From contig UQYF01000007.1 in assembly GCA_900545175.1 (NCBI GenBank), positions 1 through 64,000 of the forward strand: a stretch of DNA of 64,000 nt. Direction: 5' to 3'. The notes under the pieces were generated by a model. It did not search any database. It saw nothing but the letters and a program-made list of their open reading frames with translations, and was not told where the DNA came from. Source of the stretch: an uncultured Eubacteriales bacterium. GTDB taxonomy: Bacteria; Bacillota; Clostridia; Lachnospirales; Lachnospiraceae. Shown here piece after piece: positions 35,412 to 43,904 of this stretch; positions within the stretch are counted from its first letter, which is position 1, and the number at the start of each line of letters is the position of its first letter. The translations under genes and the position numbers were made by a program.

Positions 35412-35472
35412 GTTCGGGGAGGGAATTTTTTTAAGGTGCTCACCTTATTTTACCGATACCCTTCCCCGTAAC
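35412..35472 (+). promoter_or_regulatory. Nested hairpin in the leader of the small-peptide gene
   Basis: GTTCGGGGAGGG (35412-35423) pairs with CCCTTCCCCGTAAC (35459-35472) with two single-nucleotide bulges, and AAGGTG/CACCTT form an inner hairpin. It lies 35 bp before the peptide start codon. It could be an operator, attenuator or mRNA stabiliser for the peptide gene. Confidence 0.5.
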
Positions 35473-35507
35473 TTCAAAGTATTATGTATTATGGGAGGTT
35501 AGATTTT

Positions 35508-35696
35508 ATGAAGAAAAATTTATTATCAAAGCTCTGTTCATCACTTGCTGTACTTACAGCATGCCTTACACTTTTTACAGTTGTACTTCCTTTCGGAACA
35601 ATCACTTTCGGCAGTGAATCCGGTGTAAGCTATGATTCACAGGTAAGCACAGCTAGTGCTCCTGATGACGATCCTGATTATATAAACTATAGATAA
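35508..35696 (+). CDS. Small secreted peptide precursor (candidate signalling propeptide)
   Basis: A 62-aa peptide starting at an ATG with GGGAGG 9 nt upstream. MKKNLLSKL and a hydrophobic core (about 11-34) form a Sec-type signal sequence, followed by a polar, acidic tail rich in Ser/Asp/Tyr ending SAPDDDPDYINYR. There is no Cys in the exported part. Its stop codon abuts the stop codon of the convergent large regulator with no gap. Small exported peptides next to HTH-helical-repeat regulators are the usual layout of RRNPP peptide signalling (Rgg/PlcR/PrgX type), so a pheromone precursor is inferred. I know no close relative. Confidence 0.6.
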   Translation: MKKNLLSKLCSSLAVLTACLTLFTVVLPFGTITFGSESGVSYDSQVSTASAPDDDPDYINYR

Positions 35697-37664
35697 TTAT
35701 TTCTTTTGAATGATATTGCCAATTATCTTATATTTTTTCTCATATTTGGCAATATCATTCAATATAAGACATTCCTTCAACTCTACATTCTCATCTATAC
35801 TATTCTTAGCGGCTACCTCGCTGCTTTGTTTCTGTAAATTATTCCATAACAAACAGTGAATAACTCTGGAAACTACAGTGAGTCTTCTGTTACGCATAGT
35901 ATTTACCAATATAATTTTTTCAATCTCATTTGCTTCATCATACATCCCGCAATCACCACAATAGCTTGCCACAGACTGCATTACGAATTCATACATGCTT
36001 AGGAAATTACATATCATCTCGTTGCTGCTCTTGTAGAGACTACGCAGAGCATTATAGCATTCACCAACCTCCTTGATGTCAGAAGACTTGGTTATCAATA
36101 TATTATTGATGCATGATATCTCTTCGTTACTCATATACTTTTCGATATCTGATACTGCCACTTTGTATGGAAGCGTGCATTCTAACGCTTCTTTTACATA
36201 CCTGACAAATTCTGCATCCGATATCTTCTTTGCCATTCTCATATTGCATGCTTTAATTCTCAGAATAATCTGCCGATTCTGAGGTATGTCAAAATCCACG
36301 TACTCACTGAGAGCTTCTAAAAGTTCATCCACCTTATCCGAATTGCCGTCATTGAGATATATCCTTATCAGAGCCAATGTTTCCTGCGCTCTTATATCTG
36401 AGCTTGTAAGCTCCGTTCTGCTGAATTCACATGACAGACCAAGCCTTTCAAAAAGCTTATGTACTGTCGCCGCCTGTGGCTTCACAAGCTTTCTCTCTAT
36501 TCTGCTTACCGTCCTCTCAGAGCAGATACCGCTACATAATTTTCCCATGCTTATATTAAGCATATTTCTGCGGATTCTTATCACATCCTCTATGCAATAT
36601 ACATCTCTATCCGCATAAATATAGCTATATTCAAATGTATCACACCTTGTCCCACTCATCATATACATTCTTTCCAAGACAATGTGTGCATACCTGCACC
36701 AGATATATTGTTCTCTCAAGGAATATTTGTCCGTATTGCCATAGCTGTCCATGTAATCTCTGTCTATTATACGGTCATTTTCAAGACTGTGCGCCTCTAA
36801 GTCCCACTGCTTGGCGGCATCTTTTTCGCACATTGATATAAGTTTCATTTTTATGTCAAGAAGCTCATACAGATAAAAGCTCCTGAGTGAATCTCTCAGA
36901 TATTCTATCGCTTTGGTAACATATCCAATTAGGTGCATTATCTTTTTCGTGTCATCCACGCCTTTTTGAATTTCCGATTCGTACAGATAGTATACTGCCT
37001 TAGGATACACCTTCGCCTTGACTAACTTCACAACATCTGCGTTATCTATATACTCAATCAAGCCTCTGATTAAAGTAATGCCCTTTGCAGCAGGCAGATA
37101 TCTTCCATATTCAATCAACAGATTTAACTCTTCAACAGAAAATCTTTTATTATTCAGGAAGCTTCGCACACTTGTACTCTTATCAAAGCCGACAACAGTC
37201 TGTCTTAAAGCATTAGCATACAGTTTTCTGAGTTCTTTATCATCTGCATTCTGACAGCGTCTTATCTGTGCCTTCATTGCAAGATAGAATTGCATTTCTA
37301 GTATTGCATCTAAATCCTCCACAGACTGTCTGCGCCCTGCAAGCCTGTTGTCCTCATACATCTTTTCGAGCAATACATCAGCGTCTTCTATCTTTTCCTG
37401 CTGTATCAGAGCTATTATTCTCTGTCTGATTTTCCAGCGCTCATATTCATCTGAGAATACCATATTCTCAAAATTCTCCGATGCCACGCCAAGTCTGCCA
37501 AGCAGCCTGTCCTGAACGAGCTTGCTGACTTCCCTCTCACCGTTTTCGATACGGCTCATTACACTTACATCGCAGATACCTTCACAGATTACACTCATTG
37601 AAATATTGTCCTTGCGTCTAAGCTCCATAAGATATTTGCCGAATTCATAACTGTCATATACCAT
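35697..37664 (-). CDS. Tandem HTH-helical-repeat regulator (RRNPP-like, internally duplicated)
   Basis: A 655-aa cytoplasmic protein with two copies of an HTH plus helical-repeat unit. The first HTH is at about 9-64 and the second at about 358-414. They share the pattern NISM....C.GIC....xSRIE, and the following helical segments also align (QRIIALIQQEKIEDADVLLEKM with LALIRIYLNDGNSDKVDELLEAL). The remainder is all-helical and TPR-like. RRNPP regulators usually have a single HTH and about 300 residues, so this looks like a fused duplication. The ATG at 37664 has GAGG 9 nt upstream; the frame opens at a TTG at 37670. The convergent secreted-peptide gene is a candidate cognate signal. Confidence 0.7.
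   Translation of the reverse strand: MVYDSYEFGKYLMELRRKDNISMSVICEGICDVSVMSRIENGEREVSKLVQDRLLGRLGVASENFENMVFSDEYERWKIRQRIIALIQQEKIEDADVLLEKMYEDNRLAGRRQSVEDLDAILEMQFYLAMKAQIRRCQNADDKELRKLYANALRQTVVGFDKSTSVRSFLNNKRFSVEELNLLIEYGRYLPAAKGITLIRGLIEYIDNADVVKLVKAKVYPKAVYYLYESEIQKGVDDTKKIMHLIGYVTKAIEYLRDSLRSFYLYELLDIKMKLISMCEKDAAKQWDLEAHSLENDRIIDRDYMDSYGNTDKYSLREQYIWCRYAHIVLERMYMMSGTRCDTFEYSYIYADRDVYCIEDVIRIRRNMLNISMGKLCSGICSERTVSRIERKLVKPQAATVHKLFERLGLSCEFSRTELTSSDIRAQETLALIRIYLNDGNSDKVDELLEALSEYVDFDIPQNRQIILRIKACNMRMAKKISDAEFVRYVKEALECTLPYKVAVSDIEKYMSNEEISCINNILITKSSDIKEVGECYNALRSLYKSSNEMICNFLSMYEFVMQSVASYCGDCGMYDEANEIEKIILVNTMRNRRLTVVSRVIHCLLWNNLQKQSSEVAAKNSIDENVELKECLILNDIAKYEKKYKIIGNIIQKK
35706..35762. 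other. 17-bp perfect inverted repeat inside the regulator's 3' coding end
   Basis: TTGAATGATATTGCCAA (35706-35722) and its exact complement (35746-35762) are separated by 23 nt. The hairpin begins 10 nt after the peptide gene's stop and lies within the last 22 codons of the regulator. It is probably the 3' hairpin of the peptide mRNA, or an RNA-level interaction site between the two convergent transcripts. Confidence 0.6.
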
Positions 37665-37726
37665 ACCCAACTACCTCATGTGTGTAAACTAATGTTCTAA
37701 ACTATATTATAACACAACAAAATCAA

Positions 37727-37759
37727 AAAGACTACATACCAGCCGGATACATAGTCTTT
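37727..37759 (-). terminator. Terminator of glmM
   Basis: AAAGACTA (37727-37734) pairs with TAGTCTTT (37752-37759). Read on the minus strand the stem is followed by TTGATTTTG. It lies between glmM and the regulator start, separating the two transcription units. Confidence 0.65.
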
Positions 37760-37838
37760 GTTAACCTTGTATTTAGTTTAAATTTTATATAACTATTGTT
37801 GATGCTATATGGATAGCGCAAAATAAATAATCCTGCAA

Positions 37839-39227
37839 TTATTCACACATATATCCCTTTTCCCTAATTACAGAAATAACACTGTCCACATACTTTGCAC
37901 AGACTTCATTCGTCTCCGCCTCAACCATAACGCGCACAAGCGGCTCTGTTCCCGACTCGCGCACAAGAATACGTCCTGAATTTCCCAAGCTGTCTGCTAC
38001 AGCCTTCACTGCCGCCTGAACATCAATATCGTCCTGTGCCGCACGCTTATCGGTTACTCTCGCATTCTTTAAAACCTGAGGATAGATTGAAAGCCCCTCA
38101 CACAGCTCGCTCAGCTTCTTCTTTTCAGCCATCATTACTTCCATCATCTTAAGGCTGGTAAGAATACCGTCTCCTGTTGACGCATACTTAGAGAAGATAA
38201 TATGTCCGGACTGCTCACCGCCGATTCCACAGCCGTTTGCGCACATATATTCATATACATACTTATCTCCCACAGCAGTCTTTGCATAGTCAATTCCCAC
38301 CTCGTCAAATGCCTTGTAAAGACCGAAGTTGGACATCACTGTTGTAACTACCGTGTTATTTAAAAGTGCGCCCTTCTCCTTCATATATTTTCCGTATATG
38401 TAGAGAATATGGTCGCCTGTAATCACATTTCCCTTCTCGTCCACACACAGGCATCTGTCAGCATCTCCATCATATGCAAATCCCACGTCAAGCCCATTTT
38501 CAACAACAAATTTCTGAAGACCTTCTATATGTGTGGAGCCTGCATTCATGTTAATGTTGGTTCCGTCCGGCTCCGCATTTATAACATAAGTCTTTGCTCC
38601 GAGCGCATTAAATACAGACTTTGCGATGTTCCACGCACTTCCGTTGGCACAGTCTAATCCCACCTTCATGCCTTTAAATGAATACTCACCTAATGAAATA
38701 AGATATCCCATATATCTGTTACGTCCTGAGACATAATCCACCGTACAGCCTATTCTGTCCTTGTGTGCATAAGGAATCTCGTCATAGTGCTCACCGAAGA
38801 TTTCAAGTCTGCCGTCAATATATGCCTCCACAAGCTCAATAGTCTTTTCGTCCATCTTCTCACCCTGACCATTTATAAGCTTGATTCCGTTATCATAATA
38901 CGGATTATGGCTTGCCGAAATCATGATGCCGCAGTCGAAGCTGTCCGTCCTTGCAATATACGCAACCGAAGGTGTTGTTGTCACATGAAGCAGATATGCA
39001 TCAGCGCCTGAAGCCACAAGCCCGCCCACTAAGGAATACTCGAACATATAGCTTGAACGTCTGGTATCTTTTCCGATTACAATTCTTGCAGGCGAATCAT
39101 CACCGTTTCTCTTTTTAAGCTCACCATAATACCAGCCTAAAAATCTTCCCACCTTAAATGCATGGTCAGCCGTAAGATTTACATTAGCTTCACCGCGAAA
39201 GCCGTCCGTTCCAAAATACTTTCCCAT
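37839..39227 (-). CDS. glmM: Phosphoglucosamine mutase
   Basis: GlmM, 462 aa, interconverts glucosamine-6-phosphate and glucosamine-1-phosphate for UDP-GlcNAc. GKYFGTDGFRGEAN at the N terminus, the phospho-Ser loop in MISASHNPYYDNG, the metal loop FAYDGDADRC and the C-terminal phosphate-binding RESGTEPLVRVMVEA are all present. AAGAGG lies 7 nt before the ATG. The upstream enzyme GlmS is at 56174. It might also provide phosphomannomutase activity for the GDP-fucose route, but the sequence best fits GlmM. Confidence 0.92.
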   Translation of the reverse strand: MGKYFGTDGFRGEANVNLTADHAFKVGRFLGWYYGELKKRNGDDSPARIVIGKDTRRSSYMFEYSLVGGLVASGADAYLLHVTTTPSVAYIARTDSFDCGIMISASHNPYYDNGIKLINGQGEKMDEKTIELVEAYIDGRLEIFGEHYDEIPYAHKDRIGCTVDYVSGRNRYMGYLISLGEYSFKGMKVGLDCANGSAWNIAKSVFNALGAKTYVINAEPDGTNINMNAGSTHIEGLQKFVVENGLDVGFAYDGDADRCLCVDEKGNVITGDHILYIYGKYMKEKGALLNNTVVTTVMSNFGLYKAFDEVGIDYAKTAVGDKYVYEYMCANGCGIGGEQSGHIIFSKYASTGDGILTSLKMMEVMMAEKKKLSELCEGLSIYPQVLKNARVTDKRAAQDDIDVQAAVKAVADSLGNSGRILVRESGTEPLVRVMVEAETNEVCAKYVDSVISVIREKGYMCE

Positions 39228-39555
39228 ATTATACCTCTTTTCATCTTAATCTATCAGATAACCGCAAAACTCAGTATATTGACGGTCATTATGCAATTAT
39301 CTGTGCCTTACCGCAAACATAATATGCTTCACGTTATATGTATCCGTAACAATATTTGTAACCATTCACAATGCACCTCACAAATCGGAAAACTGCACTT
39401 ACATATTTACATATAGGCATTACACCTAAAGCTTCCTGATTCCAAAAAGTTACGAATAGTTACTAATATTATGTATATTACAAAACTTCTGCTTTATGAT
39501 AAGCATGTCAAAATATACTTGAAAACTCAATTATGTATAACAAGTTACATTTATG
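39228..39555. other. Intergenic region upstream of glmM
   Basis: About 330 bp of AT-rich sequence holding the glmM promoter side and, at its right edge, the fcl terminator. No convincing small ORF with a ribosome binding site and no repeat was seen. Confidence 0.4.
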
Positions 39556-39598
39556 CAAAAAATGTGCGTTTTGATTATACCAAAGCGCACATTTTTTG
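39556..39598 (-). terminator. Terminator of the gmd-fcl operon
   Basis: CAAAAAATGTGCG (39556-39568) pairs with CGCACATTTTTTG (39586-39598), a 13-bp stem whose A/T end provides the U-tract on the minus strand. It is 30 bp beyond the fcl stop. Confidence 0.8.
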
Positions 39599-39628
39599 TA
39601 AACACAGAACCCATATCAGGCTTCAGCC

Positions 39629-40573
39629 TTATCTTTCCGCTCTCATAGGATTATTAAGGAAATCTTCATAGGAAAGTCTTATTCCATCCTCAAGCTCTGT
39701 CTTGTATGTCCAGCCGAGTGCTGTCGCCTTTGACACGTCAAGAAGCTTTCTTGGTGTACCGTTAGGCTTAGACGCATCCCAGCGAATCTCTCCTGTGTAG
39801 CCTATTACTTTGGCAACAAGCTCGGTAAGCTCCTTGATTGTAAGCTCCTTGCCTGTTCCTGCATTGACTGTCTCATTGCCGCTGTAATTATTCATAAGGA
39901 ATACACACAGATTGGCAAGATCATCAACATATAGGAATTCACGAAGCGGACTTCCGTCACCCCAGCAGGTAACATAAGGAAGGTTCTGCTCTTTAGCTTC
40001 GTGGAATCTCCTTATAAGTGCCGGAAGTACATGGCTGTGAGTCGGATGGTAATTATCATTCGGTCCATAGAGGTTAGTAGGCATAACGGAAATATAATCT
40101 GTGCCATACTGCTTATTGAGAAATTCACAATACTTTAAACCGGATATCTTGGCAAGTGCATACGCCTCATTTGTCTTTTCAAGCTCCGATGTGAGCAGAC
40201 AGCTCTCAGGCATAGGCTGTGGTGCCATTCTAGGATATATACATGAAGAACCCAGAAATTCAAGCTTCTTACAGCCGTTCTGCCATGCTGAATGAATAAC
40301 ATTCATCTCAAGAGTCATATTGTAGTACATGAAATCGGCAAGTGCCTCCTGATTAGCAACAATGCCTCCAACCTTGGCTGCCGCTAAGAATACATACTCC
40401 GGCTTCTCCTGTGCAAAGAACTTCTCAACGTCCTCCTGTCTGCAAAGGTCAAGCTCCTTATGTGTCCTTGTGATTATATTCTCATAGCCCTGTCTTTTTA
40501 ATTCTCTTACGATTGCCGAACCAACCATTCCGCGATGTCCAGCAACATATATCTTCGCATTCTTTTCCATCAT
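39629..40573 (-). CDS. fcl: GDP-L-fucose synthase
   Basis: A 314-aa SDR-type epimerase/reductase that converts GDP-4-keto-6-deoxymannose to GDP-L-fucose. Motifs are VAGHRGMVGSAIVREL (NADP site), FLGSSCIYPRMAPQPMPES with the catalytic Ser region, YALAKISGLKYCE (YxxxK) and MPTNLYGPNDNYHPTHSHVLPALIRRFHEA. GAGG lies 8 nt before the ATG at 40573; the frame extension to 40663 runs through the palindrome at 40597-40662 and is spurious. It is downstream of gmd in the same operon. Confidence 0.95.
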   Translation of the reverse strand: MMEKNAKIYVAGHRGMVGSAIVRELKRQGYENIITRTHKELDLCRQEDVEKFFAQEKPEYVFLAAAKVGGIVANQEALADFMYYNMTLEMNVIHSAWQNGCKKLEFLGSSCIYPRMAPQPMPESCLLTSELEKTNEAYALAKISGLKYCEFLNKQYGTDYISVMPTNLYGPNDNYHPTHSHVLPALIRRFHEAKEQNLPYVTCWGDGSPLREFLYVDDLANLCVFLMNNYSGNETVNAGTGKELTIKELTELVAKVIGYTGEIRWDASKPNGTPRKLLDVSKATALGWTYKTELEDGIRLSYEDFLNNPMRAER

Positions 40574-40596
40574 AGCTTTTTCCTCACAATCTACCC

Positions 40597-40662
40597 TGGG
40601 ACATCCGGTGTCAGACCCCTGTCCCAGCAAATTTGGGACAGGGGTCTGACACCAATGTCCCA
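40597..40662. repeat. 66-nt nested palindrome between gmd and fcl
   Basis: An inner 20-bp perfect stem (40607-40626 with 40634-40653; GGTGTCAGACCCCTG core) is enclosed by an outer 8-bp stem TGGGACAT/ATGTCCCA (40597-40604 with 40655-40662). Its composition and perfect symmetry suggest a mobile intergenic palindrome (REP/MITE-like). Inside the operon it could attenuate fcl relative to gmd. Confidence 0.75.
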
Positions 40663-40675
40663 CATATTTGCTGTT

Positions 40676-41719
40676 TTATTTAAGAAGAACCTTCTCACGC
40701 TTAGCAAGCTCTCTGTCATGCTCTGCCATTATCTTTACAAGCTCTTCGTATGAAGTCTTCTGAGGGTTCCAGCCTAAAACTGTTTTTGCCTTTGCAGGAT
40801 TTCCCCAGAGATTATCTACATCTGTAGGACGGAACCACTGTGGATTGACACATACAAGCATCTTTCCTGTAGCCGCATCATAACCCTTCTCATCAATTCC
40901 GGCGCCTTCCCAGCGAAGTGTAATTCCATTAGCTGCAAACGCCTTCTGTGTAAAATCTCTTACAGTGTGCTGCTCGCCTGTAGCAATAACAAAGTCCTCA
41001 GGCTTTTCCTGCTGCATAATAAGCCACATGCACTCAACATAGTCCTTTGCATAGCCCCAGTCTCTGAGTGAATCAAGATTACCAAGCTCAAGGTGGTCCT
41101 GAAGTCCCTCTGCAATTCTTCCGGCTGCAAGTGTAATCTTTCTTGTTACAAAGTTCTCACCTCGGCGCTCTGACTCATGGTTAAAGAGAATACCGTTTAC
41201 AGCAAACATGCCATAAGCTTCACGGTACTCCTTAATCATCCAGAAACCATACTGCTTTGCAATCGCATAAGGGCTGTATGGATGGAATGGAGTGGTCTCT
41301 GACTGAGGAACCTCCTCAACCTTGCCGTAAAGCTCTGATGTAGAAGCCTGATATACCTTTGCCTTCTTGGTAAGTCCAAGAACTCTCACTGCCTCAAGCA
41401 CACGAAGAACACCTACGGCATCAACATCGCCTGTATACTCAGGAGCATCAAATGATACCTGAACATGTGACTGTGCTGCAAGATTGTAAATCTCATCCGG
41501 CTGTACATCCCCGATAATCTTGATAATGGATATCGAATCTGACAAATCTCCATCATGTAATGTTATGCTTCCGGCTCTTAAAAGATGATCTATTCTTGCA
41601 GTATTTGAAATAGATGCACGTCTTGTTATACCATGCACTTCATAGCCCTTCTCAAGAAGAAACTCTGCCAAAAAAGAACCATCCTGTCCCGTAATTCCTG
41701 TAATTAAAGCCTTTTTCAT
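40676..41719 (-). CDS. gmd: GDP-mannose 4,6-dehydratase
   Basis: A 347-aa GDP-mannose dehydratase making GDP-4-keto-6-deoxymannose, the first committed step to GDP-L-fucose (or GDP-rhamnose). GITGQDGSFLAEFLLEKGYEVHG is the NADP-binding start, STSELYGKVEEVPQSE, PYAIAKQYGFW (YxxxK) and FNHESERRGENFVTRKIT are family signatures. AGAGG lies 9 nt before the ATG. fcl follows after a palindrome, and manC and manA elsewhere in the window provide GDP-mannose. Confidence 0.95.
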   Translation of the reverse strand: MKKALITGITGQDGSFLAEFLLEKGYEVHGITRRASISNTARIDHLLRAGSITLHDGDLSDSISIIKIIGDVQPDEIYNLAAQSHVQVSFDAPEYTGDVDAVGVLRVLEAVRVLGLTKKAKVYQASTSELYGKVEEVPQSETTPFHPYSPYAIAKQYGFWMIKEYREAYGMFAVNGILFNHESERRGENFVTRKITLAAGRIAEGLQDHLELGNLDSLRDWGYAKDYVECMWLIMQQEKPEDFVIATGEQHTVRDFTQKAFAANGITLRWEGAGIDEKGYDAATGKMLVCVNPQWFRPTDVDNLWGNPAKAKTVLGWNPQKTSYEELVKIMAEHDRELAKREKVLLK

Positions 41720-41973
41720 CTAAAATATCCTCTTCTTTCATGAATTTTAATAAATTGCCTGCTGACAATATTCTTTGTCACAATTAAATCTGGCTGCACC
41801 CACAATCAACTGCATGTTTTTACAGCATTATGCGGACTTCTTCACTTTTTTAAGAATTTTATATCAAGTATATGCTTAGTGTAACCGCATATATAGAGAA
41901 AAATTAGCACAATATTGGTTTATTAAATACGCTCTGATATAAAAATATATATCCGCTGTGAACTTCTCTTATA

Positions 41974-42924
41974 TCACCAAGTCTTCTTATATTCGCTTGG
42001 GCTTATTCCCTCAAGCTTTTTGAAGCTTCTGCTGAAGTAGTTCGCATCATTCATTCCTACCCTGCTGCCTATCTCATCAATGCTAAGCTCCGTAAATCTG
42101 AGCAGACGTTTTGCCTGCGTTATTCTCTTTGCAAAAATATATGAATTTATCGTTGTGCCATAAGTTTCCTTAAAAATCTTGCTGAGGTAGAACTTGTCAA
42201 TGTAAAACGAAGCTGCCAGTGCATCGAGTGTTATCTTTTCCGTATAATGCTCATCAAGAAATGCCTTAACCTCTACTAGCTCGCGCCTCTTCTTTCCGCC
42301 TGAGAGATTCTCCGGATGCCACGACTGTTCCATAATGACAGCAAGCAGCTCATTTAACAGCGCATTCAACTTCATATCCCTTATATAATCCTCAGAACCC
42401 GCCATCGCATACATGCGTGAGAATATATCGGTATATCTTTTGCCATCCTCCGGAGTGAATACCGGCAATCCTCCGCGCTCAATATATTTCTCATATATCG
42501 CAGGCATATTCTCACCGTAAAAGTGTACCCACGCAAGCGACCATAACCCTTCGGACATATTTTCCTTTTCCATGTCATATGCGCAGCTCTCATGTATCGT
42601 TCTGCTCTTCACTACATCATGGGTAACCGACTTTGTGCTCATCCCTGTGCTATGGCTATAACTTCTCATGCAGTCTATAAAAGCGCAGTCACCCTTTACC
42701 ATTTCATAATGCCGCCCCTCGTACTCAATATAGCCCGAACCGTCAAGCACCATCATGCACAGATATGACTGCAGATTATCACGCTTTGATACATGTGGCT
42801 TAATCGCCCTTAACGAACCTGTCTCCTGCAAAAATATCAGATTATTTTTTGCCCAGCTGCTTGCCGTGTACAATATTCTCTTAGATGATACCGATGGAGA
42901 CGGCGACTGAAAATACTCCTCCAT
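41974..42924 (-). CDS. AraC family transcriptional regulator
   Basis: A 316-aa regulator with an N-terminal cupin-like sensor (about 35-110; MMVLDGSGYIEYEGRHYEMVKGDCAFIDC) and a C-terminal double-HTH AraC domain (about 218-314; ITLDALAASFYIDKFYLSKIFKETYGTTINSYI and LSIDEIGSRVGMNDANYFSRSFKKLEGISPSEYKK). Such proteins sense sugars or related effectors. The target is unknown: the downstream same-strand neighbours are gmd/fcl and the upstream one is an aldose-epimerase-like gene 32 bp away. GAGAGG precedes the ATG. Confidence 0.85.
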   Translation of the reverse strand: MEEYFQSPSPSVSSKRILYTASSWAKNNLIFLQETGSLRAIKPHVSKRDNLQSYLCMMVLDGSGYIEYEGRHYEMVKGDCAFIDCMRSYSHSTGMSTKSVTHDVVKSRTIHESCAYDMEKENMSEGLWSLAWVHFYGENMPAIYEKYIERGGLPVFTPEDGKRYTDIFSRMYAMAGSEDYIRDMKLNALLNELLAVIMEQSWHPENLSGGKKRRELVEVKAFLDEHYTEKITLDALAASFYIDKFYLSKIFKETYGTTINSYIFAKRITQAKRLLRFTELSIDEIGSRVGMNDANYFSRSFKKLEGISPSEYKKTW

Positions 42925-42955
42925 AGCGTTAAACCTCTCATATACAAATGAAATT

Positions 42956-43864
42956 CTAATAAAACTCTACTACATAATCGTAGCTTGCACTTTCGCCTGC
43001 GCCAAGCCTCTGCATCCCTGCTTTCTTTTCAAGGTCGCCTTCATGCCCTGCCATATCCGCAATTCCGTACCACGGCTCAAGGCAGATAAATTCATCCACC
43101 TTCTTTGACCATATTCCAAAATACGGAAAGCCTTCACATGCCATGCCGATATATGGCTTGCCATCAGCATCAAGAAGCTCAATATAATTAACCTGATTGT
43201 CAAGGACTATAAGCGCATCCTTGTCAAACATATCATCTGTTATCTTAACGCTTCCTTGTGGCATATCAAGTTCATACTCCCTTGACATATCAATGCAGCC
43301 TGATTCATTTAGCAGATGATACTTAAGCGGCTCTTCCTCGCTTTTCGCCGCTCCATATGCAGAATTTATCCGCAGCGAACAGTCCACAGCTGGTTCGTTA
43401 TCCGGAAAAGTAAAAGCAGGATGTCCGCCAATGCCATATAACATTACCTCTCCATTATCAGCCTCATTTACAACTCTCCACTGTACCTTAACCGAATCTG
43501 CATCTGCATTTTCCAGACTGTGCTTTACATATAACACGAATTTAAAAGGATAGACAGTCAATGTATCATCGCTCCACTTTAGAACATGCGTCACAGACAG
43601 CTCGCCCATCTCTACAAGCTCGAACACTCTGTCACGCGCAAAACCATGCGATGTCATATTGTACTGCTTTCCTCTATAGCTATACCGTCCATCCGCAACT
43701 TTTCCGACAAAAGGAAATAGAACCGGCGCATGTCTTCCCCACACTGCCTTGTCTCCTCTCCAGATGCGCTCTGCATTACGCTTTTTGTCCCATACGCTGA
43801 CAAGCTCCGCTCCGTCATCGCTTACAGTGACACGCAGCCTGTTATTTTCCAATACTCTGTTCAT
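42956..43864 (-). CDS. Aldose 1-epimerase family protein
   Basis: A 302-aa beta-sandwich protein of the LacX/GalM-like group. NRLRVTVSDDGAELVSVWDK, WGRHAPVLFPFVGKV, GGHPAF and CLEPWYGIAD are recurrent in Firmicute 'aldose 1-epimerase family' proteins, which interconvert sugar anomers or phosphosugar anomers. The start at 43864 has AAGGGAG 8 nt upstream; the frame extension to 43924 overlaps the upstream gene. It probably forms an operon with the AraC regulator downstream. The true substrate is unknown. Confidence 0.8.
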   Translation of the reverse strand: MNRVLENNRLRVTVSDDGAELVSVWDKKRNAERIWRGDKAVWGRHAPVLFPFVGKVADGRYSYRGKQYNMTSHGFARDRVFELVEMGELSVTHVLKWSDDTLTVYPFKFVLYVKHSLENADADSVKVQWRVVNEADNGEVMLYGIGGHPAFTFPDNEPAVDCSLRINSAYGAAKSEEEPLKYHLLNESGCIDMSREYELDMPQGSVKITDDMFDKDALIVLDNQVNYIELLDADGKPYIGMACEGFPYFGIWSKKVDEFICLEPWYGIADMAGHEGDLEKKAGMQRLGAGESASYDYVVEFY

Positions 43865-43904
43865 AGCGTGACTCCCTTCACAATTTTTACAAGCCCTTGT
43901 AAAC

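Noticed and set aside
40574..40663. N-terminal extension of GDP-fucose synthase
   Set aside because: It is translation of the palindrome at 40597-40662; the family start and ribosome binding site are at 40573.
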